Positions 8,593-17,703 of a stretch of DNA of 64,000 nt are shown here, piece after piece (the first letter of the stretch is position 1; every line of letters starts with the position of its first letter). The translations under genes and the position numbers were made by a program. Under the pieces are notes generated by a model. The model did not search any database. It worked only from the letters and a program-made list of their open reading frames with translations, and was not told the origin of the DNA. Origin of the DNA: JACJXF01 sp038316435. Its GTDB lineage: Bacteria > Bacteroidota > Bacteroidia > Bacteroidales > GCA-2748055. The stretch is taken from assembly GCA_038316435.1 (NCBI GenBank), contig JBBQAQ010000015.1, positions 1-64,000 of the forward strand. The letters run 5' to 3'.

Positions 8593-9201
8593 ATGGATTA
8601 CGATTACAATACCGGTAGAAAAAAAATGGATCTCCCTGAGTACGGCAGGAATGTGCAGAAGATGGTGGATCATATTAAAACTATCGAAGACAGAGACGAA
8701 AGAAACAAAGCTGCCCGCACAATTATAAGTATCATGGGGAATCTTAATCCTCATCTAAGGGATATAGCCGATTTTAAGCACAAACTTTGGGATCATCTTG
8801 CTATTATAGCTGATTTTCAGCTTGATATAGACTCTCCATACGAAACTATTGAGCGCGCAAAACTTATTGAAAAACCAAATCAACTTACTTACAATCAGGG
8901 AAAAATCCGGTATAAGCATTATGGCAAATACATGGAACTGATGATCGCAAAGGCAGTTGAGATGGAAGAAGGCGAAGAAAAAGAAGCGCTTATCCGCATG
9001 TTGGCTAACCACATGAAAAAATCTTATCTGACCTGGAACCGTGAAGTGGTAAATGATGAGCATATTTTTCTCGATCTAAAAGAGCTTTCAAAAGGGAAAA
9101 TCGACGTAAAAGTTGAAGCTCTGAAATTATCGGAAACACGCGATATCCTGAACAAAAACCGTAAGCCTAAAAAACCGGTAAAGCAGATTAAAAAGAAATA
9201 G
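8593..9201 (+). CDS. DUF4290-domain protein
   Basis: A 202-residue soluble protein of the DUF4290 family, found next to murA in many Bacteroidetes. The conserved start MDYDYNTGRKKMDLPEYGRN and NPHLRDIADFKHKLWDHL are visible; the C-terminus is a Lys-rich tail. There is no catalytic motif, signal peptide or membrane segment, and its function is unknown. It is five bases upstream of murA and almost certainly co-transcribed, which hints at a link to cell-wall synthesis. ATG 8593 is preferred to TTG 8575 because the latter lies in the promoter -7 element. Confidence 0.85.
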   Translation: MDYDYNTGRKKMDLPEYGRNVQKMVDHIKTIEDRDERNKAARTIISIMGNLNPHLRDIADFKHKLWDHLAIIADFQLDIDSPYETIERAKLIEKPNQLTYNQGKIRYKHYGKYMELMIAKAVEMEEGEEKEALIRMLANHMKKSYLTWNREVVNDEHIFLDLKELSKGKIDVKVEALKLSETRDILNKNRKPKKPVKQIKKK

Positions 9202-9206
9202 AGAAT

Positions 9207-10511
9207 ATGAGTAGCTTCCGTATCGAAGGCGGTCATAAACTGAGCGGAACAATTTTGCCGCAAGGGGCTAAAAATGAAGCCCTTCAGATTTTATGCGCTA
9301 CTCTGCTCACCCCCGAACCGATTACCATATCGAATATTCCCAATATACGTGATGTAAAAAAACTCATTGAACTTCTCAATGACATGGGAGTGAGAGTTGA
9401 GAAACATTCTCCCAATAAATATACTTTTACAGCAAAGGATATTAACCTTGAATACCTCGAAACGGCTGACTTCTACGAAAAAAGTACCGCTCTCCGCGGT
9501 TCTGTAATGATCGTTGGCCCGCTATTGGGGAGATTTGGAAAAGCGTTTATTCCCAAGCCCGGGGGAGATAAGATCGGAAGACGGCGTCTCGATACCCATT
9601 TCATTGGCTTTCAGAACCTTGGTGCAAAGTTTAATTTCGATTCAAAAAATGCATTTTATACTGTTGAAGCATCTAACCTGAAAGGCTGTTACATGCTACT
9701 CGACGAAGCTTCAGTTACTGGAACAGCAAATATTATCATGGCCGCTGTGATGGCGAAAGGTACTACCACCATTTATAATGCCGCATGCGAGCCATATATA
9801 CAACAACTTTGCCTCATGCTTAACCGTATGGGCGCAGGAATTACAGGTATAGGATCAAATCTTCTTACTATCGAGGGAGTTAGTTCTCTGAAAGGCACAG
9901 AACATATGATTCTGCCTGATATGATTGAAATTGGGAGTTTTATCGGGATGGCCGCAATGACGCATTCCGAACTTACAATAAAAAATGTCCGCTACGATAT
10001 GCTGGGTATTATCCCTGACTCTTTTCGAAGGATGGGCATTCAGATGGAGTTGCGGAACGATGATATTTATATTCCTGCGCAGGAACATTATGAGATCGAC
10101 ACCTTCATTGACGGTGCAATTCTTACTATCGCAGATGCACCATGGCCCGGTCTTACCCCCGACTTGCTAAGCGTAATTCTGGTAATTGCCACACAGGCCA
10201 AAGGCAGCATTCTGGTTCATCAGAAAATGTTCGAAAGCCGTTTGTTTTTCGTAGATAAAATTATTGATATGGGAGCTCAGATTATTCTTTGCGACCCCCA
10301 TCGCGCAACAGTAATCGGGATGGATGGAAAAATTAAACTCCGATCCACTGTTATGACCTCCCCCGATATCCGTGCCGGTGTTGCTTTGCTTATCGCAGCT
10401 ATGTCTGCTGAAGGAATAAGCACTATTCATAACATCGAACAGATCGACCGTGGGTACGAAAGTATCGATGTCAGATTGAATGCTCTTGGAGCCAAAATTG
10501 AACGAATCTAA
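9207..10511 (+). CDS. murA: UDP-N-acetylglucosamine 1-carboxyvinyltransferase (MurA)
   Basis: 434 residues. It transfers enolpyruvate from PEP to UDP-GlcNAc, the first committed step of peptidoglycan precursor synthesis in the cytoplasm. The substrate-binding QGAKNEALQ (Lys22/Asn23 pair) is at the N-terminus and the active-site loop reads PKPGGDKIGRRRLDTH. In that loop the Cys alkylated by fosfomycin (PGGCAIG in E. coli) is Asp121, as in other naturally fosfomycin-insensitive MurA enzymes such as the mycobacterial one. The gene follows the DUF4290 gene with a 5-nt gap in one transcript. Confidence 0.95.
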   Translation: MSSFRIEGGHKLSGTILPQGAKNEALQILCATLLTPEPITISNIPNIRDVKKLIELLNDMGVRVEKHSPNKYTFTAKDINLEYLETADFYEKSTALRGSVMIVGPLLGRFGKAFIPKPGGDKIGRRRLDTHFIGFQNLGAKFNFDSKNAFYTVEASNLKGCYMLLDEASVTGTANIIMAAVMAKGTTTIYNAACEPYIQQLCLMLNRMGAGITGIGSNLLTIEGVSSLKGTEHMILPDMIEIGSFIGMAAMTHSELTIKNVRYDMLGIIPDSFRRMGIQMELRNDDIYIPAQEHYEIDTFIDGAILTIADAPWPGLTPDLLSVILVIATQAKGSILVHQKMFESRLFFVDKIIDMGAQIILCDPHRATVIGMDGKIKLRSTVMTSPDIRAGVALLIAAMSAEGISTIHNIEQIDRGYESIDVRLNALGAKIERI

Positions 10512-10531
10512 ATTTTTTTTGTTTACCTTTG
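10498..10531 (+). promoter_or_regulatory. Promoter of the TlpA-like lipoprotein gene
   Basis: TACCTTTG at 10524-10531 matches the -7 element exactly. The nearest TTG (10498-10500, end of murA) gives a 23-nt spacer, at the long end of the range. Confidence 0.5.
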
Positions 10532-10568
10532 CATAAATTTACATATATAGATATTAATAATTAACAGA

Positions 10569-11153
10569 ATGATAAATAAAGCAGTATTAATTGGAAGTAT
10601 GGTTATTGCTTTTGCAACAGCAAATTGCACTTCAGTTCAAAACGAGTCAAACAAAGATCCGAAAGTTACCGCATCAGAAACAGAAACTGCTCCTGCTGAA
10701 GCACCCGTCGGGCTTGCTATTGGCAACAGAGCTCCTGAACTTGAATATGAATCCCCAAATGGAAAAACAATAAAACTTTCTTCCTTAAAAGGCCAGCTTG
10801 TTCTGATCGATTTCTGGGCATCATGGTGCCCTCCATGCAGAGCAGAAAATCCAAATCTTGTAAGTACTTACAATCAGTTTAAGAACTCAGAATTCAATGT
10901 TGGTAAAGGATTTACAATTTACAGTGTTTCTCTGGATCAGCAAAAAGACAGATGGCTCGGCGCTATCAAAATGGACAATCTGAGTTGGCCCTCACATGTA
11001 AGCGATTTACTGGGATGGCAGTCGGTTCCCGCAGCAATGTATCAGGTAAGGTCAATTCCATCTAATTTCCTTATCGACGGAAAAGGAATTATTATTGCCA
11101 CCAATCTTCGTGGCGAAGCCCTCGGAATTAAGCTCCAGGAACTTTTAAAATAG
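10569..11153 (+). CDS. TlpA/ResA-like thioredoxin-fold lipoprotein
   Basis: 194 residues. The N-terminus is a lipoprotein signal (VIAFATANC, lipobox Cys near residue 19), followed by a Thr/Glu-rich linker and a thioredoxin fold of the AhpC-TSA/Redoxin type. The redox motif WASWCPPCRAE is intact, so it should reduce or oxidise disulfides in the periplasm, as TlpA/ResA proteins do in cytochrome c maturation or envelope protein repair. The usual cis-Pro region is recognisable in QVRSIPSNFLID. It stands alone with its own promoter, between murA and grpE. Confidence 0.85.
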   Translation: MINKAVLIGSMVIAFATANCTSVQNESNKDPKVTASETETAPAEAPVGLAIGNRAPELEYESPNGKTIKLSSLKGQLVLIDFWASWCPPCRAENPNLVSTYNQFKNSEFNVGKGFTIYSVSLDQQKDRWLGAIKMDNLSWPSHVSDLLGWQSVPAAMYQVRSIPSNFLIDGKGIIIATNLRGEALGIKLQELLK

Positions 11154-11171
11154 GCTGTTTAGGACCCTCTT

Positions 11172-11220
11172 CCTGACAATTTAATTTTTAATAACTGCAA
11201 ATTCTGTCAAATTGTCTCAT
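11172..11220. promoter_or_regulatory. Repeated GACAATTT half-sites upstream of grpE
   Basis: GACAATTT occurs at 11175-11182 and, inverted, as AAATTGTC at 11209-11216, the latter within TGTCAAATTGTC. The pair lies 15-60 nt upstream of the sigma-54-like element of grpE and could be a regulator-binding site. Function is inference. Confidence 0.3.
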
Positions 11221-11229
11221 AAGTCAATA

Positions 11230-11245
11230 TTGGCAAACTATTTGT
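11230..11245 (+). promoter_or_regulatory. Possible sigma-54-like (-24/-12) promoter of grpE-dnaJ
   Basis: TTGGCAAACTATTTGT has the TGGCA of a -24 box and a TTTG at the -12 position with correct 5-nt spacing; the -12 box has GT instead of the usual GC. No good TAnnTTTG element is seen in this gap. The predicted start is near 11256, 25 nt before the gene. Confidence 0.35.
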
Positions 11246-11280
11246 ACGTTTAATGCCGTCAACAATAAAAAATAAGGAGA

Positions 11281-11862
11281 ATGGCCAGAAAAGAGAACCC
11301 GGGTGAACAATCAAACCATCAGGAAGCAGCTAAAGATAAGCAAAATACAAAGAATCCGAAGCAAAAACCGGAGCAAGAAAACAACCTATCCGAAGAGTTC
11401 GAAAATCTTAAGGCACAGCTTGAAGTTTCTGAATTGAAACTGAATGAAAGTCAGGATAAATATTTACGTTTATCCGCTGAATTTGACAATTACAGGAAAC
11501 GGACTCTGAAAGAAAAAATGGATATTTTGAAATCAGGCGGAGAAGAAACCATTCTGAAAGTTTTACCGGTTCTGGACGATTTTGAAAGAGCAATAACCGC
11601 CATGCAAACAACAACTGAAATTGACGCAGTAAAAAATGGCATTAGTCTGATTTACACGAAATTAAAAGAAATTCTTTCACAACAGGGAATTAAAGAAATT
11701 GATTCCATGAATCTCGATTTTAATACTGATCTTCATGAAGCTATCACCAAAATCCCTGCTCCTTCGGAAGAATTAAAGGGTAAAGTGGTTGATGTTGTTC
11801 AAAAAGGCTACTATTTGAATGATAAGGTTTTGCGATTTGCTAAAGTTGTAATCGGGGAATAA
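11281..11862 (+). CDS. grpE: Nucleotide exchange factor GrpE
   Basis: 193 residues. GrpE releases ADP from DnaK and so resets the Hsp70 cycle. The N-terminal 50 residues are charged and low-complexity, followed by a long coiled coil (KLNESQDKYLRLSAEFDNYR) and the C-terminal beta-domain with the family signature near VVDVVQKGYYLNDKVLRFAKV. It is followed 15 nt later by dnaJ, giving the usual heat-shock pair; dnaK is not in the window. An AAGGAG sits only one base before ATG, too near to be a well-placed ribosome-binding site. Confidence 0.95.
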   Translation: MARKENPGEQSNHQEAAKDKQNTKNPKQKPEQENNLSEEFENLKAQLEVSELKLNESQDKYLRLSAEFDNYRKRTLKEKMDILKSGGEETILKVLPVLDDFERAITAMQTTTEIDAVKNGISLIYTKLKEILSQQGIKEIDSMNLDFNTDLHEAITKIPAPSEELKGKVVDVVQKGYYLNDKVLRFAKVVIGE

Positions 11863-11877
11863 AGAGATTTATTAAGT

Positions 11878-13029
11878 ATGGCAAAAAGAGATTATTACGA
11901 GGTACTGGAGGTCACAAAAAATGCCAGTGCGGAAGAGATTAAAAAGGCTTACCGCAAGATGGCTCTAATGTATCATCCCGATAAAAATCCTGACAATAAA
12001 GAGGCGGAAAATAAATTCAAAGAGGCTGCCGAAGCCTATGATGTTCTGTCAAACCCTCAAAAAAAAGCTAAATACGACCAATATGGCCATGCTGCATTCA
12101 GTAATAGCGGCGGTTCTGGTGGGTATTCAGGTGGAGGTATGACCGTTGAAGATATCTTTGAACATTTTGGTGATATTTTCGGGGGATTTGGTGGATTCGG
12201 CGGTTTTGGTGGTGGCAGACAGTCGCAACCCAGGCAGAATAAAGGTTCTAACCTTCGAGTAAAAGTTAAGCTCAATCTGGAAGAAGTCTCAAAGGGAGTT
12301 GAAAAAAAAATAAAAGTTAAGAAATATGTTTCCTGTCAGGATTGTAGTGGTACCGGAGCAAAAAACGGTAGTTCATACAATACTTGTACAAGCTGTAATG
12401 GAAACGGACAAGTAACAAGAGTTACGAATACCTTCCTTGGTGCTATGCAGACTACCACTGCCTGTCCAACGTGCAACGGAGAAGGACGAATTATTTCCAA
12501 TAAATGCACGAGCTGCTATGGAGAGGGAATTATAAGTACTGATGAAACAATATCATTTTCAATTCCTGCCGGTGTTGCCGAAGGTATGCAGCTAAAAGTT
12601 AGTGGCAAAGGAAACGCTGCACGAAGAGGCGGTGTCAATGGTGACCTGCTTGTACTTATAACTGAAGAACAGCATCCCGAGCTAATCCGCGATGGTAACG
12701 ATTTATTGTACAACATGTACCTTACTATTCCTGACGCTGTTACTGGCACAACTGTTGAAATACCTACTATTGAAGGTAAGATCAAAATAAAAATTGATCC
12801 CGGAACTCAGCCAGGTAAAATACTCAGAATCAGAAGCAAAGGAGTGCCTGATGTTAATGGATATGGGAAGGGTGATCTCCTGATTTCTATTAGTGTATGG
12901 ATTCCGCGCACACTTAATAAAGAAGAGTATAAACTATTTGAAAAACTAAAAGAATCTTCTAACTTTATTCCCAATCCCGATAAAAATGACAAGACTTTCT
13001 TTGACAGAATGAGAAATCTTTTCGAATAA
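11878..13029 (+). CDS. dnaJ: Chaperone protein DnaJ (Hsp40)
   Basis: 383 residues, type I J-protein that delivers unfolded substrates to DnaK and stimulates its ATPase. Domains in order: J domain with the HPD tripeptide in MYHPDKNP (residues 1-70), a Gly/Phe-rich linker (near 75-125), a zinc-binding region with four CxxCxGxG-type repeats (CQDCSGTG, CTSCNGNG, CPTCNGEG, CTSCYGEG), and the C-terminal substrate-binding domains. All catalytic features are intact. It shares a transcript with grpE. Confidence 0.96.
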   Translation: MAKRDYYEVLEVTKNASAEEIKKAYRKMALMYHPDKNPDNKEAENKFKEAAEAYDVLSNPQKKAKYDQYGHAAFSNSGGSGGYSGGGMTVEDIFEHFGDIFGGFGGFGGFGGGRQSQPRQNKGSNLRVKVKLNLEEVSKGVEKKIKVKKYVSCQDCSGTGAKNGSSYNTCTSCNGNGQVTRVTNTFLGAMQTTTACPTCNGEGRIISNKCTSCYGEGIISTDETISFSIPAGVAEGMQLKVSGKGNAARRGGVNGDLLVLITEEQHPELIRDGNDLLYNMYLTIPDAVTGTTVEIPTIEGKIKIKIDPGTQPGKILRIRSKGVPDVNGYGKGDLLISISVWIPRTLNKEEYKLFEKLKESSNFIPNPDKNDKTFFDRMRNLFE

Positions 13030-13189
13030 ACGTATTGCCTGCCCTAATAAAAAGTGGCATTTTTCGTTTACAATGGTATTATTCTGAATTTAGTTATCGA
13101 AGTAATACAGAATTATTTACAAGGCGATAAGCGGGATAAATTTTTTAAAATCAAAGTTGCTGAACACTCACTAAATAAACCACAAGCTT

Positions 13190-14125
13190 ATGGAGCTCTT
13201 TCAGGCAAAAAATGTAGTTAAAGAATTTTCTAATCACCGGGCTCTGAATAAAGTTTCCATCTCTGTGCCCGAAAACACCATCTTCGGATTACTAGGCCCT
13301 AACGGAGCAGGAAAAACAACCCTTATTCGTATTATCAATCAGATTACCGCACCCGATGAAGGTGAATTATTTTTTCAGGGGAGAAAAATGCAACCTGATG
13401 ATATTCATTATATTGGATACCTTCCAGAAGAAAGAGGCCTTTATAAAAAAATGAAGGTTGGTGAACAGGCAGTTTATCTGGCCCAACTAAAAGGACTTTC
13501 ACGCCAGGATGCAATGAAAAAGCTGAAGTACTGGTTTGAAAAATTTGAAATGACCGAATGGTGGAACAAAAAGGTTGAAGAACTTTCAAAAGGGATGCAG
13601 CAAAAAGTTCAGTTTGTAATTACTATACTTCATGAACCTAAATTGCTTATATTTGATGAGCCTTTCAGCGGATTTGATCCGATTAATGCGAACCTTCTGA
13701 AAAACGAAATTCTGGAGCTAAAACGAAATGGTTCTACGATTATCTTTTCAACACATAACATGAGTTCGGTTGAGGAGCTTTGCGATCATATCAGCCTGAT
13801 TAATAAGTCGGAAGTTATTCTTGAAGGTCAGATTTTTGATATCAAAAAAAACTACCGTACGAATGTCTACGAATTCAGTTATACAGGAGACCCTGAAAAT
13901 CTGCTATCAAAACTATCCAAACCCTATGAATTACTGACGAATACTACTGAAAATCATATTCATTTCGCCAGCATCAAAACACCTAGCGAAGATACTGATA
14001 ATCATCTTCTGAAAGAGCTGATACCATTGGTTAATATTGTATCATTCAATGAATTGATTCCCTCAATGAATGATGTATTTATCCGCGTGGTTGAGGAAAC
14101 AAACAAGAAAAATTCCATAGCTTAA
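13190..14125 (+). CDS. ABC transporter ATP-binding protein, NatA-like
   Basis: 311 residues. Walker A GPNGAGKTT (near 37), signature LSKGMQQK, Walker B LLIFDEPFSGFDP and the H-loop STHNMS are all intact. The C-terminal 80 residues match the DUF4162-type extension of NatA-like subunits. With the permease 10 nt downstream it forms an ABC-2 exporter; members of this group include the Bacillus NatAB Na+ exporter, but the substrate here is not known. It starts a cluster running through the permease, Ppx/GppA protein and response regulator, an arrangement placed after dnaJ in other Bacteroidetes. Confidence 0.9.
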   Translation: MELFQAKNVVKEFSNHRALNKVSISVPENTIFGLLGPNGAGKTTLIRIINQITAPDEGELFFQGRKMQPDDIHYIGYLPEERGLYKKMKVGEQAVYLAQLKGLSRQDAMKKLKYWFEKFEMTEWWNKKVEELSKGMQQKVQFVITILHEPKLLIFDEPFSGFDPINANLLKNEILELKRNGSTIIFSTHNMSSVEELCDHISLINKSEVILEGQIFDIKKNYRTNVYEFSYTGDPENLLSKLSKPYELLTNTTENHIHFASIKTPSEDTDNHLLKELIPLVNIVSFNELIPSMNDVFIRVVEETNKKNSIA

Positions 14126-14135
14126 ACATATCCTG

Positions 14136-15482
14136 ATGCATAAAATTCTACTTATCATTCAGCGGGAATATCTTACCCGGGTAAAAAAGAAATCATTTCT
14201 TGTTATGACAATTCTGGGTCCTGTGCTCTTTGCAGCATTTATGGTTATTCCCGCATGGCTTGCCACAATGGAAGATACAGAAGTCAAAACTATCGCTGTG
14301 GTTGATAGCACAAACATTTTTTATAAGATACTTCCTGAAACAGAATTCATCAAGTTCAAATATCCCGAAGGTATCAGCCTGAAAGATCTTCAAAATAGCT
14401 TTGAACAATTGGGTTACAGCGCAATCCTGTTTATCCCTCATAACATTTTATCGTCCAACACAAGTATTTTATATTCTAATAAGCAGCCAAGTCTTTCTGT
14501 ATCAATGCATATCGAGAATTCCATCGAGAAAGAAATTGAACGTCAGAAACTCAAAGCCAATAATATTGAAAATCTGGATGAAATATTAAAATCAGTTAAA
14601 ACCGACATTGATCTGAGAAACATCTCATGGAATGAGGAGGGCCAGGAAAAAGAGAGCAACACAGGACTCGCTATGGGCATTGGCTATGGAAGCGGGATGC
14701 TGATTTATTTCTTCATCTTTTTATTTGGTGCTCAGGTGATGAGGGGTGTAATTGAAGAAAAAACTAATCGGATCGTGGAGGTAATTGTTTCATCAGTCAG
14801 ACCTTTTCAACTCATGATGGGTAAGATCGTTGGCGTGGGGTTGGTAGGACTGACACAATTTGTTCTTTGGGTATCGCTTACATTTCTCTTTGTCGGAGTA
14901 GTTCAGAAAGTGGCATTTCCCGAGCTATCTAAAACGCCTACCGAGCAGGTGCTTTCTCAGGATATCATGAACAACCAGCAGTTGCAAAAGCCACAAATGA
15001 ATTTTACTGAACCAAAACCTCAGATGCTAGAGGAAATTTTCACATCCCTTGGGAGTGTAAATTTCGGTTTGATATTAGGCATGTTTATTTTTTATTTTAT
15101 CGGGGGATATTTGTTATACGGATCTTTTTTCGCAATTATCGGTTCAGCAGTTGATAATGAAGCCGATACCCAGCAGTTCATGCTTCCGGTTACTCTACCT
15201 CTGATCATAGCAATTTTTGTAATGATAAACACCATAAATAATCCGGATGGTCAGTTGGCATTCTGGTTTAGCATGATTCCACTCACCTCACCGGTTGTGA
15301 TGATGGTTAGAATACCTTTCCATCCCCCTGCATGGGAGATTATTTTATCTGCCCTTATTCTGGTCATTACGTTTGTAGGATCAACGTGGATGGCAGGTAA
15401 AATCTATAGAACAGGAATTCTGATGTATGGTAAAAAAGCCTCTTACAAGGAACTTTGGAAATGGTTCAGATATAAATCTTAG
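14136..15482 (+). CDS. ABC-2 type permease, NatB-like
   Basis: 448 residues. One N-terminal membrane helix (FLVMTILGPVLFAAFMVIPA), a large extracytoplasmic loop (about residues 45-180), then five or so C-terminal helices. The conserved EEKTNRIVEVIVSSVRPFQLMMGK segment type of ABC-2 permeases is visible in the form EEKTNRIVEVIVSSVRPF. It is the membrane partner of the upstream ATPase, with which it forms an operon. The transported substrate cannot be inferred; a sodium or drug/peptide export role is possible. Confidence 0.88.
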   Translation: MHKILLIIQREYLTRVKKKSFLVMTILGPVLFAAFMVIPAWLATMEDTEVKTIAVVDSTNIFYKILPETEFIKFKYPEGISLKDLQNSFEQLGYSAILFIPHNILSSNTSILYSNKQPSLSVSMHIENSIEKEIERQKLKANNIENLDEILKSVKTDIDLRNISWNEEGQEKESNTGLAMGIGYGSGMLIYFFIFLFGAQVMRGVIEEKTNRIVEVIVSSVRPFQLMMGKIVGVGLVGLTQFVLWVSLTFLFVGVVQKVAFPELSKTPTEQVLSQDIMNNQQLQKPQMNFTEPKPQMLEEIFTSLGSVNFGLILGMFIFYFIGGYLLYGSFFAIIGSAVDNEADTQQFMLPVTLPLIIAIFVMINTINNPDGQLAFWFSMIPLTSPVVMMVRIPFHPPAWEIILSALILVITFVGSTWMAGKIYRTGILMYGKKASYKELWKWFRYKS

Positions 15483-15487
15483 ATATA

Positions 15488-16438
15488 ATGTACCCACTTG
15501 ATTCACCATCAACGCGAATTGCAATTCTTGATTTTGGAACTAACACCTTCAATCTTCTGATCACAGAAGTTAGTAATGAAAACAAACTTATCGTTCTTCA
15601 TACTGCAAAAGAGGCTGTTAAATTGGGTGAAGGAGGAATTACAAGAAAAATTATCACCGACGAAGCTTTCGAAAGAGGTCTTTCGGCTATTGAACGCCAC
15701 CTTGTAAGAGTTAAGGAATTTAATGTAAGTAAAGTTTATGCCTTCGCTACCTCAGCAATTCGGGATGCTTCAAACGGAAAGACATTTATTAATGCAGTAA
15801 AAGATCGTTTTGACATTCATGTTCTCATTATCGAAGGTGAAAGAGAGGCTGAAATGATCTACCGTGGGGTAAGGCTTTCACTTGATATGGATGAGCAACC
15901 CGTGTTGATCCTTGATATTGGCGGTGGAAGTAATGAATTTATTATCGCGAATAAAAAAGAAATTTTCTGGAAACATAGTTTCAATCTGGGCATGGCTCGC
16001 TTACTCGAGACGTTTCATCCCTCTGACCCTATCTCTCCATCTGAAATTGATACGCTCACAGCTTATCTGAAAACGGAATTAAAAGAGCTGTTTTCTGCAG
16101 TAAAAGAATTTAAGCCAAACAAGCTTGTGGGCGCCTCTGGTTCATTTGAAACGATTTCGGCTTTACTTCAACACCGTTATCCCTCTAAATACACTAAAGG
16201 AAGTGTGGCTGCAAGAGAAATAATCTATGAAGATTTTCTTGAGCAACACCAATTACTGTTAAAATCTACAATTGAGGAAAGACGGGTAATGCCGGGAATG
16301 GAACCGGTGCGTGTTGAAATGATCGTGCTGGCTAGTATTTTTATTAAGATTACCACAGAAGAATGTGGTCTAAAAAAGATTATTCAGTCCGATTACGCAT
16401 TAAAAGAAGGTGTTATTGCTGAGATCCTTAACCTTTGA
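15488..16438 (+). CDS. Ppx/GppA-family phosphatase
   Basis: 316 residues of the ASKHA (actin-like) fold. Phosphate loop 1 is ILDFGTNTFNLLI at the N-terminus, loop 2 is LILDIGGGSNEFI (near 140). This family contains exopolyphosphatase (Ppx) and guanosine pentaphosphate phosphohydrolase (GppA). The protein is the short form (about 300 residues) without the HD-like C-terminal domains of E. coli Ppx. The gene is 5 nt from the ABC permease and 11 nt from the response regulator, so the four genes are probably co-transcribed. Whether the substrate is polyphosphate or pppGpp is undetermined. Confidence 0.85.
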   Translation: MYPLDSPSTRIAILDFGTNTFNLLITEVSNENKLIVLHTAKEAVKLGEGGITRKIITDEAFERGLSAIERHLVRVKEFNVSKVYAFATSAIRDASNGKTFINAVKDRFDIHVLIIEGEREAEMIYRGVRLSLDMDEQPVLILDIGGGSNEFIIANKKEIFWKHSFNLGMARLLETFHPSDPISPSEIDTLTAYLKTELKELFSAVKEFKPNKLVGASGSFETISALLQHRYPSKYTKGSVAAREIIYEDFLEQHQLLLKSTIEERRVMPGMEPVRVEMIVLASIFIKITTEECGLKKIIQSDYALKEGVIAEILNL

Positions 16439-16449
16439 TAAACCAAAGA

Positions 16450-17619
16450 ATGGCTAAAATACTTGTTATCGACGATGAAAAAAGTATCCGGACAACCTTG
16501 CAGGAAATCCTTCAGTACGAAAGCTATGAAGTAGACCTAGCTTCAAGTGGAGCTGAAGGACTTGAGATATTTGCCCAGAAAAAATATGATATTGTATTAT
16601 GCGATATCAAGATGCCTGAGATGGATGGGTTGGAAGTACTGGAGAAGATCTTCGAAAAAAATAGTGATACTCAGGTGATCATGATTTCCGGACATGGCAA
16701 CGTTGAAAATGCTGTTCAGGCTATCAAACATGGCGCTTATGATTTTATTCAGAAGCCACTGGATTTGAACCGCTTGCTAATCACCATTCGGAATGCGATG
16801 GATAAATCCAGTCTCATTTCCGAAACCACCGTATTAAAGAAAAAAGTCAGCAAAACACTCGAAATGGTTGGGGAATCCCCTGCCATTATGCAAGTTAAGG
16901 AGATGATTGAAAAGGTTGCCCCTACCGATGCTCGGGTTCTTATCACTGGAAATAATGGCACCGGAAAGGAACTTGTTGCACGATGGCTTCATGAAAAAAG
17001 TGAAAGATCCTCACTACCATTTGTGGAAGTAAACTGCGCGGCAATACCTTCTGAATTAATTGAAAGTGAATTGTTTGGTCATGAGAAAGGAGCTTTTACC
17101 TCCGCAATTAAGCAAAGAAAAGGCAAGTTTGAGCAGGCTGATGGAGGTACACTTTTTCTGGACGAGATAGGTGACATGAGTCTTTCAGCGCAGGCCAAAG
17201 TATTACGGGCTCTTCAGGAACATAAAATTACAAGGGTTGGATCTGACTCCGACATAACCGTAAATGTGCGTATTATTGCGGCAACCAATAAAAATCTAAA
17301 GGAAGAAATTGCTAGGAATAACTTCCGTGAGGATCTTTACCACCGCTTAAGTGTCATTCTGATAAATGTTCCCTCCCTTAATGAAAGAATCGATGACATA
17401 CCATTACTATCCAGGTATTTTAATGAAATCATCTGTAGCGAATACGGTATTCCACTTAAGGTGATTGAGGAGGATGCAGTAAAAGCTTTACAAGAAATTA
17501 ACTGGACCGGGAATATCAGGGAATTCAGAAATGTTCTGGAGAGGCTTATCATATTGTGCGACAAACAGATAACATCTAAAGATGTTGCTTTATTCGCCCA
17601 ACCAATCGGGAAAATGTGA
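16450..17619 (+). CDS. NtrC-like response regulator (REC + AAA+) lacking a Fis DNA-binding domain
   Basis: 389 residues from ATG 16450 (MAKILVIDDE); an in-frame TTG at 16435 overlaps the previous gene and is less likely. A receiver domain with phospho-acceptor Asp52 (VLCDIKMPEMDG) and conserved Lys near 102 is followed by a sigma-54 activator AAA+ domain: Walker A GNNGTGKE (near 167), the sigma-54 contact loop as GAFTSA (214-219) instead of GAFTGA, and Walker B GGTLFLDEIGDM. The protein ends about 20 residues after the AAA+ lid, so the usual Fis helix-turn-helix is missing. It may act on sigma-54 from solution or through a partner. Confidence 0.88.
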   Translation: MAKILVIDDEKSIRTTLQEILQYESYEVDLASSGAEGLEIFAQKKYDIVLCDIKMPEMDGLEVLEKIFEKNSDTQVIMISGHGNVENAVQAIKHGAYDFIQKPLDLNRLLITIRNAMDKSSLISETTVLKKKVSKTLEMVGESPAIMQVKEMIEKVAPTDARVLITGNNGTGKELVARWLHEKSERSSLPFVEVNCAAIPSELIESELFGHEKGAFTSAIKQRKGKFEQADGGTLFLDEIGDMSLSAQAKVLRALQEHKITRVGSDSDITVNVRIIAATNKNLKEEIARNNFREDLYHRLSVILINVPSLNERIDDIPLLSRYFNEIICSEYGIPLKVIEEDAVKALQEINWTGNIREFRNVLERLIILCDKQITSKDVALFAQPIGKM

Positions 17620-17703
17620 TCTCGCTTTGCTGTTTGCAAAGTTTATCGCATCTTGCATTGAAATTATTCAAGGTATCAGAATTACCAAACACTCTTTTGC
17701 AGA

